Numbered from the stretch's first letter, positions 7,635 to 16,329 are shown. The stretch: 64,000 nt of DNA from Mucilaginibacter sabulilitoris (GCF_034262375.1 NZ_CP139558.1:248001-312000), one strand, 5' to 3'. Numbers and translations: made by a program. The notes: a model not told the origin generated them from the letters alone.

Positions 7635-9020
7635 ATGAAAAAGTACGATGCCATTGTTATAGGTGCCGGCCAGGCCGGGGCACCACTGGCCAAAAAGCTG
7701 GCCCTTGCAGGTAAAAAAACCGTCCTCATCGAAAAGCGGTTTTATGGCGGCACCTGTGTAAACGACGGGTGTACACCTACCAAAACTATGGTGGCATCGG
7801 CAAAAGCGGCTTATATGGCTGTTAAAAGCGCAGAACTTGGTGTAACCGTTAAACGTTTCTCGGTTAATATGCCGTTAATTAAAAAGCGTAAGGACGATAT
7901 TGTCCTTCGTTCGCGCAACGGGGGCCTGCGTGCTGCCGAAAAAACAAAAAATCTTGATGTTATATTTGGCGAAGCAAGTTTTACCAGCGATAAAACGGTA
8001 GCTGTGATGCTCAATAGTGGCAAAAAACAAACCCTGCAGGCCGATCTCGTATTTTTAAACCCTGGTGCACTGCCCACCATTCCAGAAATTGACGGGCTAA
8101 ACGATATCAATTATCTTACCTCAACTACAATACTTGATCTGGATTATGTTCCTGAGCATTTACTTGTTCTGGGTGGTAATTATATCGGGTTGGAGTTTGG
8201 GCAAATGTTCCGCAGGTTTGGCAGCAAGGTTACCATACTGGAGAAATCGGACAGGATAGTATCGCATGAAGACGAGGATATTTCTGCCGAAATGCAAAAA
8301 ATATTGGAAGCCGAATCCATAGTTATTCATAACAACACACAGGCCACCCGCTTTAAACAAAAATCAGGCGGCAAAATAACAGCTACCGTATCAATAAATG
8401 GCGAAGAGAAAAAGATCAAATGCAGCCACGTCCTGATCGCCATTGGCCGTACACCGCAAACCAAGGCGCTCCATCTGCAAAACACGGGTGTTGTTACCGA
8501 CGAAAAAGGGAACATTAAGGTAAACGACAAACTGGAAACCTCAGCTTCGGGTATTTATGGCCTGGGCGATGCCAATGGCGGTCCCGCATTTACTCATATA
8601 TCCTATAACGATTATACTATTGTTTATAGAAACTTAATTGAAAAGCAGGACTTGAATACCAAAGACCGGCCCGTACCATATTGCATGTTCACCGACCCAC
8701 AACTGGGCCGGGTGGGCATTGATGAAACACAAGCCAAAAAACAGGGGCTTGATTACAAAGTAGCTAAACTACCTATGGCGCATGTAGCGCGCGCCATTGA
8801 AACCGGTGATACACGTGGCTTTATGAAAGCTGTTGTTGATGCTAAAACCAAGAAAATATTAGGCGCTACGGTCTTGGGCCCAGAGGGCGGTGAAATAATG
8901 ACCGTACTACAGATAGCTATGGAAGGCGGTATTACGTATGACAGGATACGTTATTGCGTATTTGCCCACCCGCTTTATTCCGAATCATTAAATAACCTGT
9001 TCATGACCCTGGAGGATTAA
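7635..9020 (+). CDS. FAD-dependent pyridine nucleotide-disulfide oxidoreductase (mercuric-reductase-like)
   Basis: The 461-residue enzyme has the FAD site GAGQAGAP (10-17), redox-active Cys41 and Cys46 in GGTCVNDGCTPTK, an NAD(P) site GGNYIGLEFGQ near 180, the second FAD motif GIYGLGDANGG near 310, and the C-terminal His-Glu pair in HPLYSE (His445, Glu450). It therefore belongs to the dihydrolipoamide dehydrogenase/glutathione reductase/MerA class. It lacks the N-terminal metal-binding domain and C-terminal Cys pair of true MerA, so mercury reduction is not supported. It sits between DUF427 and the ABC transporter in an operon with egtB and egtD, which suggests reduction of a small disulfide, possibly oxidised ergothioneine. 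That substrate is inference. Confidence 0.88.
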   Translation: MKKYDAIVIGAGQAGAPLAKKLALAGKKTVLIEKRFYGGTCVNDGCTPTKTMVASAKAAYMAVKSAELGVTVKRFSVNMPLIKKRKDDIVLRSRNGGLRAAEKTKNLDVIFGEASFTSDKTVAVMLNSGKKQTLQADLVFLNPGALPTIPEIDGLNDINYLTSTTILDLDYVPEHLLVLGGNYIGLEFGQMFRRFGSKVTILEKSDRIVSHEDEDISAEMQKILEAESIVIHNNTQATRFKQKSGGKITATVSINGEEKKIKCSHVLIAIGRTPQTKALHLQNTGVVTDEKGNIKVNDKLETSASGIYGLGDANGGPAFTHISYNDYTIVYRNLIEKQDLNTKDRPVPYCMFTDPQLGRVGIDETQAKKQGLDYKVAKLPMAHVARAIETGDTRGFMKAVVDAKTKKILGATVLGPEGGEIMTVLQIAMEGGITYDRIRYCVFAHPLYSESLNNLFMTLED

Positions 9021-9029
9021 CATTAGCTT

Positions 9030-9989
9030 ATGATAAAAGTTGATCGAGTAAGTAAAAACTTCGGCAAAGTTAAAGCCGTTAACAGCATCTCTTTTGAGGT
9101 TCAGGAACAAGAGAATATGATATTGCTGGGCACCAGCGGCTGCGGCAAAACTACTACGCTTAAAATGATCAACCGGCTTATTGAGCCAACCGGCGGCGAT
9201 ATTTTCATCAACGGAAAAAATATCACTCTTGAACAACCCGAAATATTACGGCGAGGCATTGGCTACGTGCTCCAGAATAATGGGCTCTTTCCACATTATA
9301 CCGTGGCCGAAAATATTGCGATTGTACCACAGCTTTTAAAGTGGGATAAAAAGAAGACTGAAAACCGCACCGCCGAACTGATGGAAAAGCTGCACCTCAG
9401 TTCCGACTATCTACACGTTTATCCAAATGAATTAAGCGGTGGTCAACAGCAACGGATAGGATTGGCCAGGGCCCTGGTATCAGATCCGCCGGTTTTACTG
9501 ATGGATGAACCTTTTGGCGCGCTTGATAACGTTACCCGTTCAAATATCCATAAGGAGTTTAAGGCCCTTGATGAGCTCAAAAGGAAAACCATTATCATGG
9601 TTACCCACGACGTGCAGGAAGCCTTTGAACTGGCAGACCGCGTATGCCTAATGGATAAAGGAGAAATTATACAGGCAGGCACCCCGGCTGACCTACTGTT
9701 TAAACCGGCCAGCGAATTTGTTGAAGGTTTTTTGAAAGATCAGCGCCTGCAATTGGAGTTTAAAGCCATCAAACTAACCGACATCTGGGAATTATTGCCT
9801 GAAAGAAGTAAAGAAGGTGACAGCCTAGCATTAACTGCCAATACCGATCTGTGGACAGCGTTGGAAAGTTTCAAATTTACCCAATCTGAAACCATTAACA
9901 TTAAGGAACAAAACCAAATAAAAACAGTTGGTTTTGAACAGCTCATGTCGGCCTTTAATCATTACAAAAACCAACAACGGTATGACTGA
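9030..9989 (+). CDS. ABC transporter ATP-binding protein, OpuCA/EgtUA-like
   Basis: The protein has Walker A GTSGCGKTT (residues 34-42), a Q-loop in GYVLQNNGLFPHYT, signature LSGGQQQR, Walker B VLLMDEP and the switch His in MVTHD. The sequence follows quaternary-amine transporter ATPases (OpuCA, and EgtUA of ergothioneine uptake). Residues 245-319 form a short C-terminal domain, weaker and shorter than the paired CBS domains of OpuCA. It starts 9 bases after the flavoprotein, and its stop overlaps the permease start (ATGACTGA), pointing to coupled translation. It energises import of a betaine-like compound at the inner membrane; ergothioneine, itself a betaine, is the likely substrate given egtB and egtD downstream. 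Confidence 0.88.
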   Translation: MIKVDRVSKNFGKVKAVNSISFEVQEQENMILLGTSGCGKTTTLKMINRLIEPTGGDIFINGKNITLEQPEILRRGIGYVLQNNGLFPHYTVAENIAIVPQLLKWDKKKTENRTAELMEKLHLSSDYLHVYPNELSGGQQQRIGLARALVSDPPVLLMDEPFGALDNVTRSNIHKEFKALDELKRKTIIMVTHDVQEAFELADRVCLMDKGEIIQAGTPADLLFKPASEFVEGFLKDQRLQLEFKAIKLTDIWELLPERSKEGDSLALTANTDLWTALESFKFTQSETINIKEQNQIKTVGFEQLMSAFNHYKNQQRYD

Positions 9990-11553
9990 GCACCAGCAAA
10001 CCCTGTTTGAGTTTATGCAGCAACAGGCAGATAAGCTGGCTGTGCAAACCCTGCAACACATTGGGCTCACTTTTATTTCCCTGTTTATAGCGGTGCTTAT
10101 TGGTTTACCTTTAGGCATTCTCATCGCACGTAAAAAACAATTATCAGGGTCGGTTTTAGGTATTGCCGGCGTGCTGCAAACCATTCCGAGCATTGCCTTG
10201 CTTGGGTTTATGATCCCGCTATTAGGTATTGGCGCCAAGCCCGCTATTGTGGCTTTGCTGCTGTATGCGCTGCTACCCATTATACGCAATACCTATACTG
10301 GCATTACCGGGGTTGATGCTTCGGTAAAGGAAGCTGCCGTTGCTATGGGTATGAGCAAATGGCAGGTATTGTTCATGGCAGAGCTTCCACTGGCTATGCC
10401 GGTTATACTGGCGGGTATCCGCACTGCTACTGTGATTAATGTGGGGGTGGCAACTTTAGCCTCCTATATAGCAGCTGGCGGCCTGGGCGAGTTTATTTTC
10501 GGCGGTATCTCTCTTAATAATACCAACATGATACTGGCAGGAGCTATTCCGGCTGCGCTGCTGGCTATTATTTTCGATTTCCTGTTATCGCTGGTACAAA
10601 AGCTCAACTTCAAAAAAATAAGGGGCAGCGCCTATGCTTTGCCTGTTGTACTTATACTATTATCATCATTTTATTTTATTCCAACTGCCTATGGCGGTAA
10701 GCTTACTGCTGGTTTCACACCCGAATTTATGGGCCGGCAGGATGGCAACCTGGGCTTGGAGAGCAAATACGGTTTAAAGATCCACACCATCGTGATCAGC
10801 GATGCCGTGATGTATAAAGCCGCGTATGAAAAACAATTGGATGTAATAAGCGGCTATTCAACAGATGGCCGCTTAAAGGCTTACGGATTGGTAGTTTTAG
10901 ATGACGATAAGAGTATTTTTCCACCTTATTACGCTGCACCCATTGTTCGGGAAGATGCACTCAGGAAATTCCCGGAGCTCGAAAAAACGCTGAATTTGCT
11001 ATCGGGCAAAATAAATGATAGCATCATGACAGATTTAAACTACCGTACTGACTATCTTCACCAAAGCCCAGAGAGAGTAGCTAAAGATTTTTTGGTAGCC
11101 AATAAGCTGTACAAACCATCACGCAATAGCAATGGGGGCGTTGTACGCATTGGGTCAAAAATATTTGGAGAGCAATATATATTGGCCAACATGTACAGCA
11201 TGCTAATAAAGGGCTATACCGATTATAATGTTTCAACTAAAACAGGTTTGGGCGGCACTAAAATTTGCTTTGATGCTTTAACCAATGACCAGATAGATTT
11301 TTATCCGGAATATACCGGTACCGGCTTACTGGCCATATTACAGGCTCCGCCGAAAACAATTAGTGAGGTAACAAAAAATAAAGACAGCACCTATAAATAT
11401 GTGCAAAAGGAATTTAAAGATAAATATGAGGTGAAATGGCTAATGCCAATTGGCTTTAATAATGCCTATGCCTTAATGATGAGAGCACAACAGGCAAAAA
11501 GTTTAAATATTAAAACAATTTCTAACCTCAAACGATATTTGAATAGTAAGTAG
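9982..11553 (+). CDS. ABC permease fused to circularly permuted OpuCC/EgtUC-like binding protein
   Basis: I use the ATG at 9982 because it overlaps the ATPase stop by 8 bases; an earlier TTG at 9928 is less likely. Residues 1-215 are an OpuCB-type permease with about six helices and the EAA-like loop VKEAAVAMGMSKWQVLF. After a further helix (PVVLILLSSFYFIPTAYGG) comes the binding domain, but its halves are exchanged. The lobe beginning GFTPEFMGRQDGNLGLE, with YSTDGRLKAYGLVVLDDDK and FPPYYAAP, comes first. The lobe beginning VVRIGSKIFGEQYILANMY, with LGGTKICFDAL and FYPEYTGTG, comes last. In OpuCC the IGS..TE lobe is N-terminal. The protein ends at TISNLKRYLNSK, where the normal order would cross into GFTPEF. 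Confidence 0.87.
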   Translation: MTEHQQTLFEFMQQQADKLAVQTLQHIGLTFISLFIAVLIGLPLGILIARKKQLSGSVLGIAGVLQTIPSIALLGFMIPLLGIGAKPAIVALLLYALLPIIRNTYTGITGVDASVKEAAVAMGMSKWQVLFMAELPLAMPVILAGIRTATVINVGVATLASYIAAGGLGEFIFGGISLNNTNMILAGAIPAALLAIIFDFLLSLVQKLNFKKIRGSAYALPVVLILLSSFYFIPTAYGGKLTAGFTPEFMGRQDGNLGLESKYGLKIHTIVISDAVMYKAAYEKQLDVISGYSTDGRLKAYGLVVLDDDKSIFPPYYAAPIVREDALRKFPELEKTLNLLSGKINDSIMTDLNYRTDYLHQSPERVAKDFLVANKLYKPSRNSNGGVVRIGSKIFGEQYILANMYSMLIKGYTDYNVSTKTGLGGTKICFDALTNDQIDFYPEYTGTGLLAILQAPPKTISEVTKNKDSTYKYVQKEFKDKYEVKWLMPIGFNNAYALMMRAQQAKSLNIKTISNLKRYLNSK

Positions 11554-11557
11554 TTCA

Positions 11558-12706
11558 ATGGATTTAACCGATTGTTATAAAAAAGTCCGCCAGCGCACGG
11601 AGTATATTTGCAGCCCCTTGCAAACCGAAGACTATGTAGTGCAACCTGTAGTAGATGTTAGCCCGCCTAAATGGCATATCGGACACACTACCTGGTTTTT
11701 TGAAACCTTTATCCTCAAGCCCTATTTTATGGGCTATGAAGAGTTTAACTCCAATTACAATTACGTATTTAACAGCTATTACGAAACTGTTGGTAACCGG
11801 GTAATCCGTACCGACAGGGGTAATTTGAGCCGGCCTACTGTTAATGATATTTACCAGTATCGCGCTTACGTGGACGAGGCTATGGAAAAATTCCTGAGTG
11901 TTGAGCCTGCTGCCGATGTAAAAGAACTGATCATACTGGGTTTTAACCATGAAGAACAGCACCAGGAACTCTTGCTAACAGATATTAAATACATTTTAGG
12001 CCATAACCCCTTGTTCCCACCTTATTCCACCACCTATGTATCGCCTCATGCCGAAACCGGGGAGGCTGAATTTATTAAGATGGATGAGGGTATATACGAA
12101 ATAGGCTTTACCGGAGAGGGCTTTTGCTTTGATAATGAACTTAACCAGCACAAGGTGTATTTAAACGCTTATGAAATAAGCCCCCACCTGGTAAGCAATG
12201 CAGAATACCTGGAATTTATGAACAGCGGTGGATACCATGATTTTAGACACTGGCATGCCGAAGGGTGGGACTGGGTAAAAGCCAATAATGTTGAGTCACC
12301 TCTTTATTGGCATTTAATTGATGGCGAGTGGAACAATTACACTTATCACGGCCTCGAATCACTCAATTTAAAAAATCCAGTATGCCATATCAGCTATTTT
12401 GAGGCTTATGCCTATGCGTCATGGAAAGGCCTTAGGCTACCCACAGAATTTGAATGGGAAGCTGCGGCGCCAAAATTTAGCTGGGGTAAAAGCTGGGAGT
12501 GGACAGAAAGCTCTTACCTGCCTTATCCTGGTTTTGCCAAGGCCTCGGGCGCCATTGGCGAGTATAACGGTAAATTTATGGTAAACCAAAAGGTATTACG
12601 GGGGGCATCAGAAGTTACGTCGCCGGGGCATAGCCGTATTACTTACCGCAATTTTTTTCAGACAAACTTACGCTGGCAATTTACTGGCATAAGGCTTGCT
12701 CGTTAA
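11558..12706 (+). CDS. egtB: Ergothioneine synthase EgtB-like sulfoxide synthase
   Basis: The 382-residue enzyme has an N-terminal DinB_2 domain with the iron-ligand motif HEEQHQE (His131, His135) and a first His in HIGHTTWFFE (His40 or His43). A C-terminal formylglycine-generating-enzyme-like fold ends in SPGHSRITYRNFF and RWQFTGIRLA, hallmarks of EgtB. EgtB joins hercynine to a thiol donor with oxygen on non-heme iron, giving the sulfoxide precursor of ergothioneine. It lacks the C-terminal methyltransferase domain of OvoA, so ovothiol synthesis is unlikely. No gene for gamma-glutamylcysteine ligase (EgtA), amidohydrolase (EgtC) or C-S lyase (EgtE) is visible in the window. The gene lies 4 bases after the transporter and 22 before egtD. 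Confidence 0.9.
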   Translation: MDLTDCYKKVRQRTEYICSPLQTEDYVVQPVVDVSPPKWHIGHTTWFFETFILKPYFMGYEEFNSNYNYVFNSYYETVGNRVIRTDRGNLSRPTVNDIYQYRAYVDEAMEKFLSVEPAADVKELIILGFNHEEQHQELLLTDIKYILGHNPLFPPYSTTYVSPHAETGEAEFIKMDEGIYEIGFTGEGFCFDNELNQHKVYLNAYEISPHLVSNAEYLEFMNSGGYHDFRHWHAEGWDWVKANNVESPLYWHLIDGEWNNYTYHGLESLNLKNPVCHISYFEAYAYASWKGLRLPTEFEWEAAAPKFSWGKSWEWTESSYLPYPGFAKASGAIGEYNGKFMVNQKVLRGASEVTSPGHSRITYRNFFQTNLRWQFTGIRLAR

Positions 12707-12728
12707 TTGGCATCAAATATCAAAATAT

Positions 12729-13721
12729 ATGGATTCTACCTTAACACAAACAGAACTGAATAAATCATCAAAAACAAAAACCGATTTGTTTTATGATGAT
12801 GTGATAGCCGGTTTGAAATCGACACCCAAGCGGTTAAATTCAAAATATTTTTATGATGCCAATGGCGATAAGCTTTTCCAGGAGCTGATGAACAGCCCGG
12901 AATATTATCCAACCAATTGCGAACTGGAAATATTCTCAGAAAAAACTGCTGAAATTGCAGACTCCATTATTGGTGATGGCGATGCTTTTGACCTGATTGA
13001 GTTGGGCGCAGGCGATGCCATGAAATCAACCTACCTGCTCAAGTATCTGGTATCAAAAAAGGCCGACTTTACTTACCTCCCTATTGATATTTCTGAAAAC
13101 GTAATATCATACCTGAACATAACCTTGCCTGTTACTTTACCAGGCCTGAAAATTACCGGACTTAACGGCGAGTATTTTGACATGATGGAGAAAGCTGCTT
13201 CCATTTCATCGCGCCGTAAGGTGGTTTTGTTTTTAGGATCGAATATTGGCAATATGGCGGTAAATGATGCTATTGAATTTTGCCGGGAACTGCGCAAGCA
13301 CTTATCATCCGGTGATATGGTGTTGATCGGCATGGATCTTAAAAAAGATCCCAAAGTGGTGCTTGCTGCTTATAATGACAAAGAAGGCATTACCAGGAGG
13401 TTTAACCTCAATCTGCTGGAGCGTATAAACCGGGAGCTGAACGCTAATTTTGATATTGATAAGTTTGAGCATTACCCAACCTATGACCCCGAAACAGGAG
13501 CCTGCAAAAGCTATCTCATTAGCACTGTGGATCAACAGGTAACCATCAATGGCAAAGAAACCATTTCGTTTTTAAAGGACGAATATATTTACATGGAGAT
13601 ATCCCAAAAATTCACCATAATGCAGGCCGATCAAATTGCCATAAACACAGGCTTTGCTCCCGTAGGTCAGTTTTTTGATACCCGAAAATGGTTTATTGAC
13701 GCTATTTGGGTAGCTGCATAA
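12729..13721 (+). CDS. egtD: L-histidine N-alpha-methyltransferase EgtD
   Basis: The 330-residue protein matches the EgtD/Methyltransf_33 family: LNSKYFYDANGDKLFQELM with SPEYYPTNCE (substrate-binding N-terminal part), the SAM loop ELGAGDAMKSTYLL, DISENVISYL, and FLGSNIGNM. EgtD trimethylates histidine to hercynine using three SAM, the first step of ergothioneine synthesis. I use the ATG at 12729; a TTG at 12696 would overlap egtB. It is the last gene of the operon and is followed 22 bases later by a strong hairpin terminator. Together with EgtB it makes a two-enzyme core from His to the sulfoxide. Confidence 0.93.
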   Translation: MDSTLTQTELNKSSKTKTDLFYDDVIAGLKSTPKRLNSKYFYDANGDKLFQELMNSPEYYPTNCELEIFSEKTAEIADSIIGDGDAFDLIELGAGDAMKSTYLLKYLVSKKADFTYLPIDISENVISYLNITLPVTLPGLKITGLNGEYFDMMEKAASISSRRKVVLFLGSNIGNMAVNDAIEFCRELRKHLSSGDMVLIGMDLKKDPKVVLAAYNDKEGITRRFNLNLLERINRELNANFDIDKFEHYPTYDPETGACKSYLISTVDQQVTINGKETISFLKDEYIYMEISQKFTIMQADQIAINTGFAPVGQFFDTRKWFIDAIWVAA

Positions 13722-13743
13722 CCGTTGATTTTTTTGATTAAAT

Positions 13744-13793
13744 GATTTCGCTGATGATTTTTGGTATAATATTAAATCAGCGAAATCTTTTTA
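13744..13793 (+). terminator. Terminator of the ergothioneine operon
   Basis: Perfect 12-bp arms (GATTTCGCTGAT at 13744-13755, ATCAGCGAAATC at 13776-13787) with a 20-base loop are followed by TTTTT. It lies between the convergent egtD and the dioxygenase gene. Confidence 0.85.
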
Positions 13794-13809
13794 TCATCTA
13801 AATCAATTG

Positions 13810-14631
13810 TCAAAGTAATTTCGGGTTAAGTTCCGAGTCAATGATCTCTCCAATTGGCTTGCCCATCAGCCATTTTTCATGATCATTTTTTTGCCATTCA
13901 TTTTTATGAGGAGTAATGCGCGCGCCATCGGCTACATAAATAATGGTCATTATCTCGCGCATTTTATCAGAGTTATTACCCGGTGCGTTGTGTATGGTAA
14001 ACCCGCGGTGCCAGGTGGCGTCGCCGGCTTTCATGGTTTTAGCGCGGCTAATTTCAAATTGCTTTTCCTTTACATAATCATCATACAGGCTTTCAGATTC
14101 GTCTGATATTTCATGATTAAATACAGCTCCGTTAACATAAGATCTGGATGCAAAGGTGAGCATTCCCATCTCCACGTCAATGTCAACCAGGGGCATCCAC
14201 ATGGTAATGGTATTATTGGTATCAATGGGCCAGTAATACTGGTCCTGGTGCCACGGGGTAGGGCCACCACCCGGTTCTTTAAACAGGGCCTGGTCATGGT
14301 AAATCCTTACGTTTTCAACCCCCATCAAATCGGCAGCTATTTTGGCCAAACGTTTAGCTTTAACAAACTTTTTGCTGGGCTCATCTACCCGCCATAAATT
14401 CATGATCTGCAGAAAAGCTTTTCCATAAGTGTCGCGCTCGTCCAGTTTGCGCTTTTCGGTATTATACCTGTCGGCAGCATCAACAATTACCGGTCTGTAA
14501 GCATTTATTTCTTCCGCAGAAAGTACATTTCGAACTAATGTATGTCCCTTTTCACGGAACTCCTGAATTACCTCTTCAGGCAGTTTTTTAAAATTATCCA
14601 ACCCCGGTAAATAAGAAACCTGTGTATTCAT
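13810..14631 (-). CDS. Phytanoyl-CoA dioxygenase (PhyH) family protein
   Basis: The 273-residue protein shows the Fe(II)/2-oxoglutarate facial triad: HxD at His128-Asp130 in PTPWHQDQYYWP, a distal His near 214 (TIHNAPGN) and a 2-oxoglutarate-binding Arg near 225. PhyH-family enzymes hydroxylate small molecules; the substrate cannot be read from sequence. There is no signal peptide, so it is cytosolic. It is transcribed away from an AraC regulator across 125 bp, an arrangement typical of a regulator and its target, and it converges on the ergothioneine operon. A link to ergothioneine is possible but unsupported by motifs. Confidence 0.88.
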   Translation of the reverse strand: MNTQVSYLPGLDNFKKLPEEVIQEFREKGHTLVRNVLSAEEINAYRPVIVDAADRYNTEKRKLDERDTYGKAFLQIMNLWRVDEPSKKFVKAKRLAKIAADLMGVENVRIYHDQALFKEPGGGPTPWHQDQYYWPIDTNNTITMWMPLVDIDVEMGMLTFASRSYVNGAVFNHEISDESESLYDDYVKEKQFEISRAKTMKAGDATWHRGFTIHNAPGNNSDKMREIMTIIYVADGARITPHKNEWQKNDHEKWLMGKPIGEIIDSELNPKLL

Positions 14632-14756
14632 AATTTTTTTAGTTTATTTCTCAAAGTAAGTTTATCTTTATGTTAAGAAAAATGAATTGAGTGGCGTAAA
14701 AGTGGAGTATTTTATCCCTATATTACGCAAATTTACTTTTTACGCTAAAATATGCA

Positions 14757-15653
14757 ATGATTAAAGCCTCTTACGAAGTTGTTCAACCCGCAAACAGTCA
14801 GTCATTCCTTGTCAGAAAATTTGACAGGCTTGCATTTGATGCGCCCTATCATTTTCATGATGAATATGAGCTAACCTGCGTTATAAAAGGCAGTGGCAAG
14901 CGATATGTTGGCAGCCACATGGAAGACTTTGTTTCTGGCGACCTGGTATTGCTGGGCCCGAACCTGCCGCACTGCTGGAAATTGGAAGGAAGTGAAATAC
15001 CCACTGAAGAGGCAAGCGCCATAGTTATTCAATTTAATGATGCTTTTTTAGGCGATGACTTTTTTAATAAGTTTGAACTGCAGCTTATAAAAAAACTCTT
15101 TCAAAAGAGCGCCTGCGGCATTTTATTTCACTCAGATACACAGGCCGAGGTAAACCACCTGTTGATGGCCCTTGTTGAAGAAAAAAGCAATTTCAGGATC
15201 CTGATATCACTGCTGGAAGTATTGCAGCGAATGGCCTCATCAGACGAGTATATATTACTTGACCAACACCGTGTGATAGCAGAACGTTCGCTGGCCGAAC
15301 GTGAGCGTATAAACCCTGTGTTAGCTTATCTGGTAGAAAATTTCAGAAAGCAGGTTTCGCTGGATGCGGCCGCGAGCATAGCCAACATGACCACCAACGC
15401 GTTTTGCAAATACTTTAAAAAGGTAACCCGCAAAACATTCATGGAAACAATTATTGAATACCGGTTAAACTATGCCATACAGCAGCTGGTACAAACAGAC
15501 AAGCCTATATCAGAAATATCATTTGAAAGCGGCTTTGGCGATGTGTCACACTTTTACAAAATGTTTAAAGCCAAGATGCACCTGAGCCCGCTCAATTATC
15601 GTAAAAGATTTATGCGTAACCTTCTCACCGGGGATAAAAAACAATCGGCCTGA
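14757..15653 (+). CDS. AraC family transcriptional regulator with N-terminal cupin
   Basis: Residues 20-100 form a cupin-type sensor domain (YHFHDEYELTCVIKGSGKR, SGDLVLLGPNLPHCWK). Residues 190-290 hold the two helix-turn-helix motifs (VSLDAAASIANMTTNAFCKY and PISEISFESGFGDVSHFYKM) with the family ending SPLNYRKRF. The N-terminus binds a small effector and the C-terminus binds DNA. It is divergent from the PhyH dioxygenase gene with a 125-bp gap and probably controls it. The start at 14757 is chosen because the ATG a few bases before it runs into an immediate stop. Confidence 0.9.
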   Translation: MIKASYEVVQPANSQSFLVRKFDRLAFDAPYHFHDEYELTCVIKGSGKRYVGSHMEDFVSGDLVLLGPNLPHCWKLEGSEIPTEEASAIVIQFNDAFLGDDFFNKFELQLIKKLFQKSACGILFHSDTQAEVNHLLMALVEEKSNFRILISLLEVLQRMASSDEYILLDQHRVIAERSLAERERINPVLAYLVENFRKQVSLDAAASIANMTTNAFCKYFKKVTRKTFMETIIEYRLNYAIQQLVQTDKPISEISFESGFGDVSHFYKMFKAKMHLSPLNYRKRFMRNLLTGDKKQSA

Positions 15654-15672
15654 CAGCAGATTGGCAGCAATA

Positions 15673-16329
15673 TCAGGATACGCTGATGATGCCGCGTTTT
15701 ATGGCATATATCACCAGGCCCACCAGGTTTTTTGAACAGGTTTTTTCAAACAAACGTGCCCGGTAACCTTCAACGGTGCGTACGCTCAGAAAAATTTTAT
15801 CGGCAATTTCCTGGTTGGAGCATTCCTGGCAAACCAGTTTCAGCACCTCTATCTCGCGCTCATTAAGGTCGGCCTTGTTATTAGCGACGCTTTCGGTATG
15901 CTCGTTGGTAACCAGTTGTTTAATAAGGGTTATTGACAAGTGCTCATTAAAGTAGAAACCTTTGTGATATACGGTTGATATAGCTTCGATGATCTCCTCG
16001 GGTTCGGCATTTTTAAGTAAATAGCCCGATGCGCCGGCCTTCATCATATCAACAATGTATTTATCTTCATTAAACATGGACAACGCCAGTACCTTTACAT
16101 GCTTATAATGCTGGTGCACATAATTAGTGGTCTGGATGCCATCCATCTCGGGCATTTTAATATCCATTAACAATACATCCGGAACTTTATCGGTAAGCAA
16201 GCCTACCAGCTCTTTGCCATTAGATGCCTCTAATATCAGGTCAAAATCTTCACAATCTTCCAAGGTTGCTTTTAAACCATTCCTGAAAATTTTATGATCA
16301 TCTATGATGCCTAATTTAATTGTACCCAT
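15673..16329 (-). CDS. NarL/LuxR-type response regulator
   Basis: The 218-residue protein has a receiver domain with acidic pocket Asp10-Asp11 and phospho-acceptor Asp56 (LLMDIKMPEMDG), Lys in the YLLKNAEPEE loop, and a C-terminal LuxR helix-turn-helix (LNEREIEVLKLVCQE, LSVRTVEGYRARLF). It lies 42 bases downstream of the histidine kinase gene on the same strand and is almost certainly its partner. Its target genes are unknown; the nearby CPGSxGCPK genes are candidates only by position. Confidence 0.93.
   Translation of the reverse strand: MGTIKLGIIDDHKIFRNGLKATLEDCEDFDLILEASNGKELVGLLTDKVPDVLLMDIKMPEMDGIQTTNYVHQHYKHVKVLALSMFNEDKYIVDMMKAGASGYLLKNAEPEEIIEAISTVYHKGFYFNEHLSITLIKQLVTNEHTESVANNKADLNEREIEVLKLVCQECSNQEIADKIFLSVRTVEGYRARLFEKTCSKNLVGLVIYAIKRGIISVS

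Noticed and set aside
7635..9020. True mercuric reductase
   Set aside because: It lacks the N-terminal metal-binding domain and the C-terminal Cys pair, and no mer genes are nearby.
11558..12706. Ovothiol synthase OvoA
   Set aside because: The protein ends after the sulfatase-like domain; the C-terminal methyltransferase domain of OvoA is missing, and a separate EgtD is next to it.
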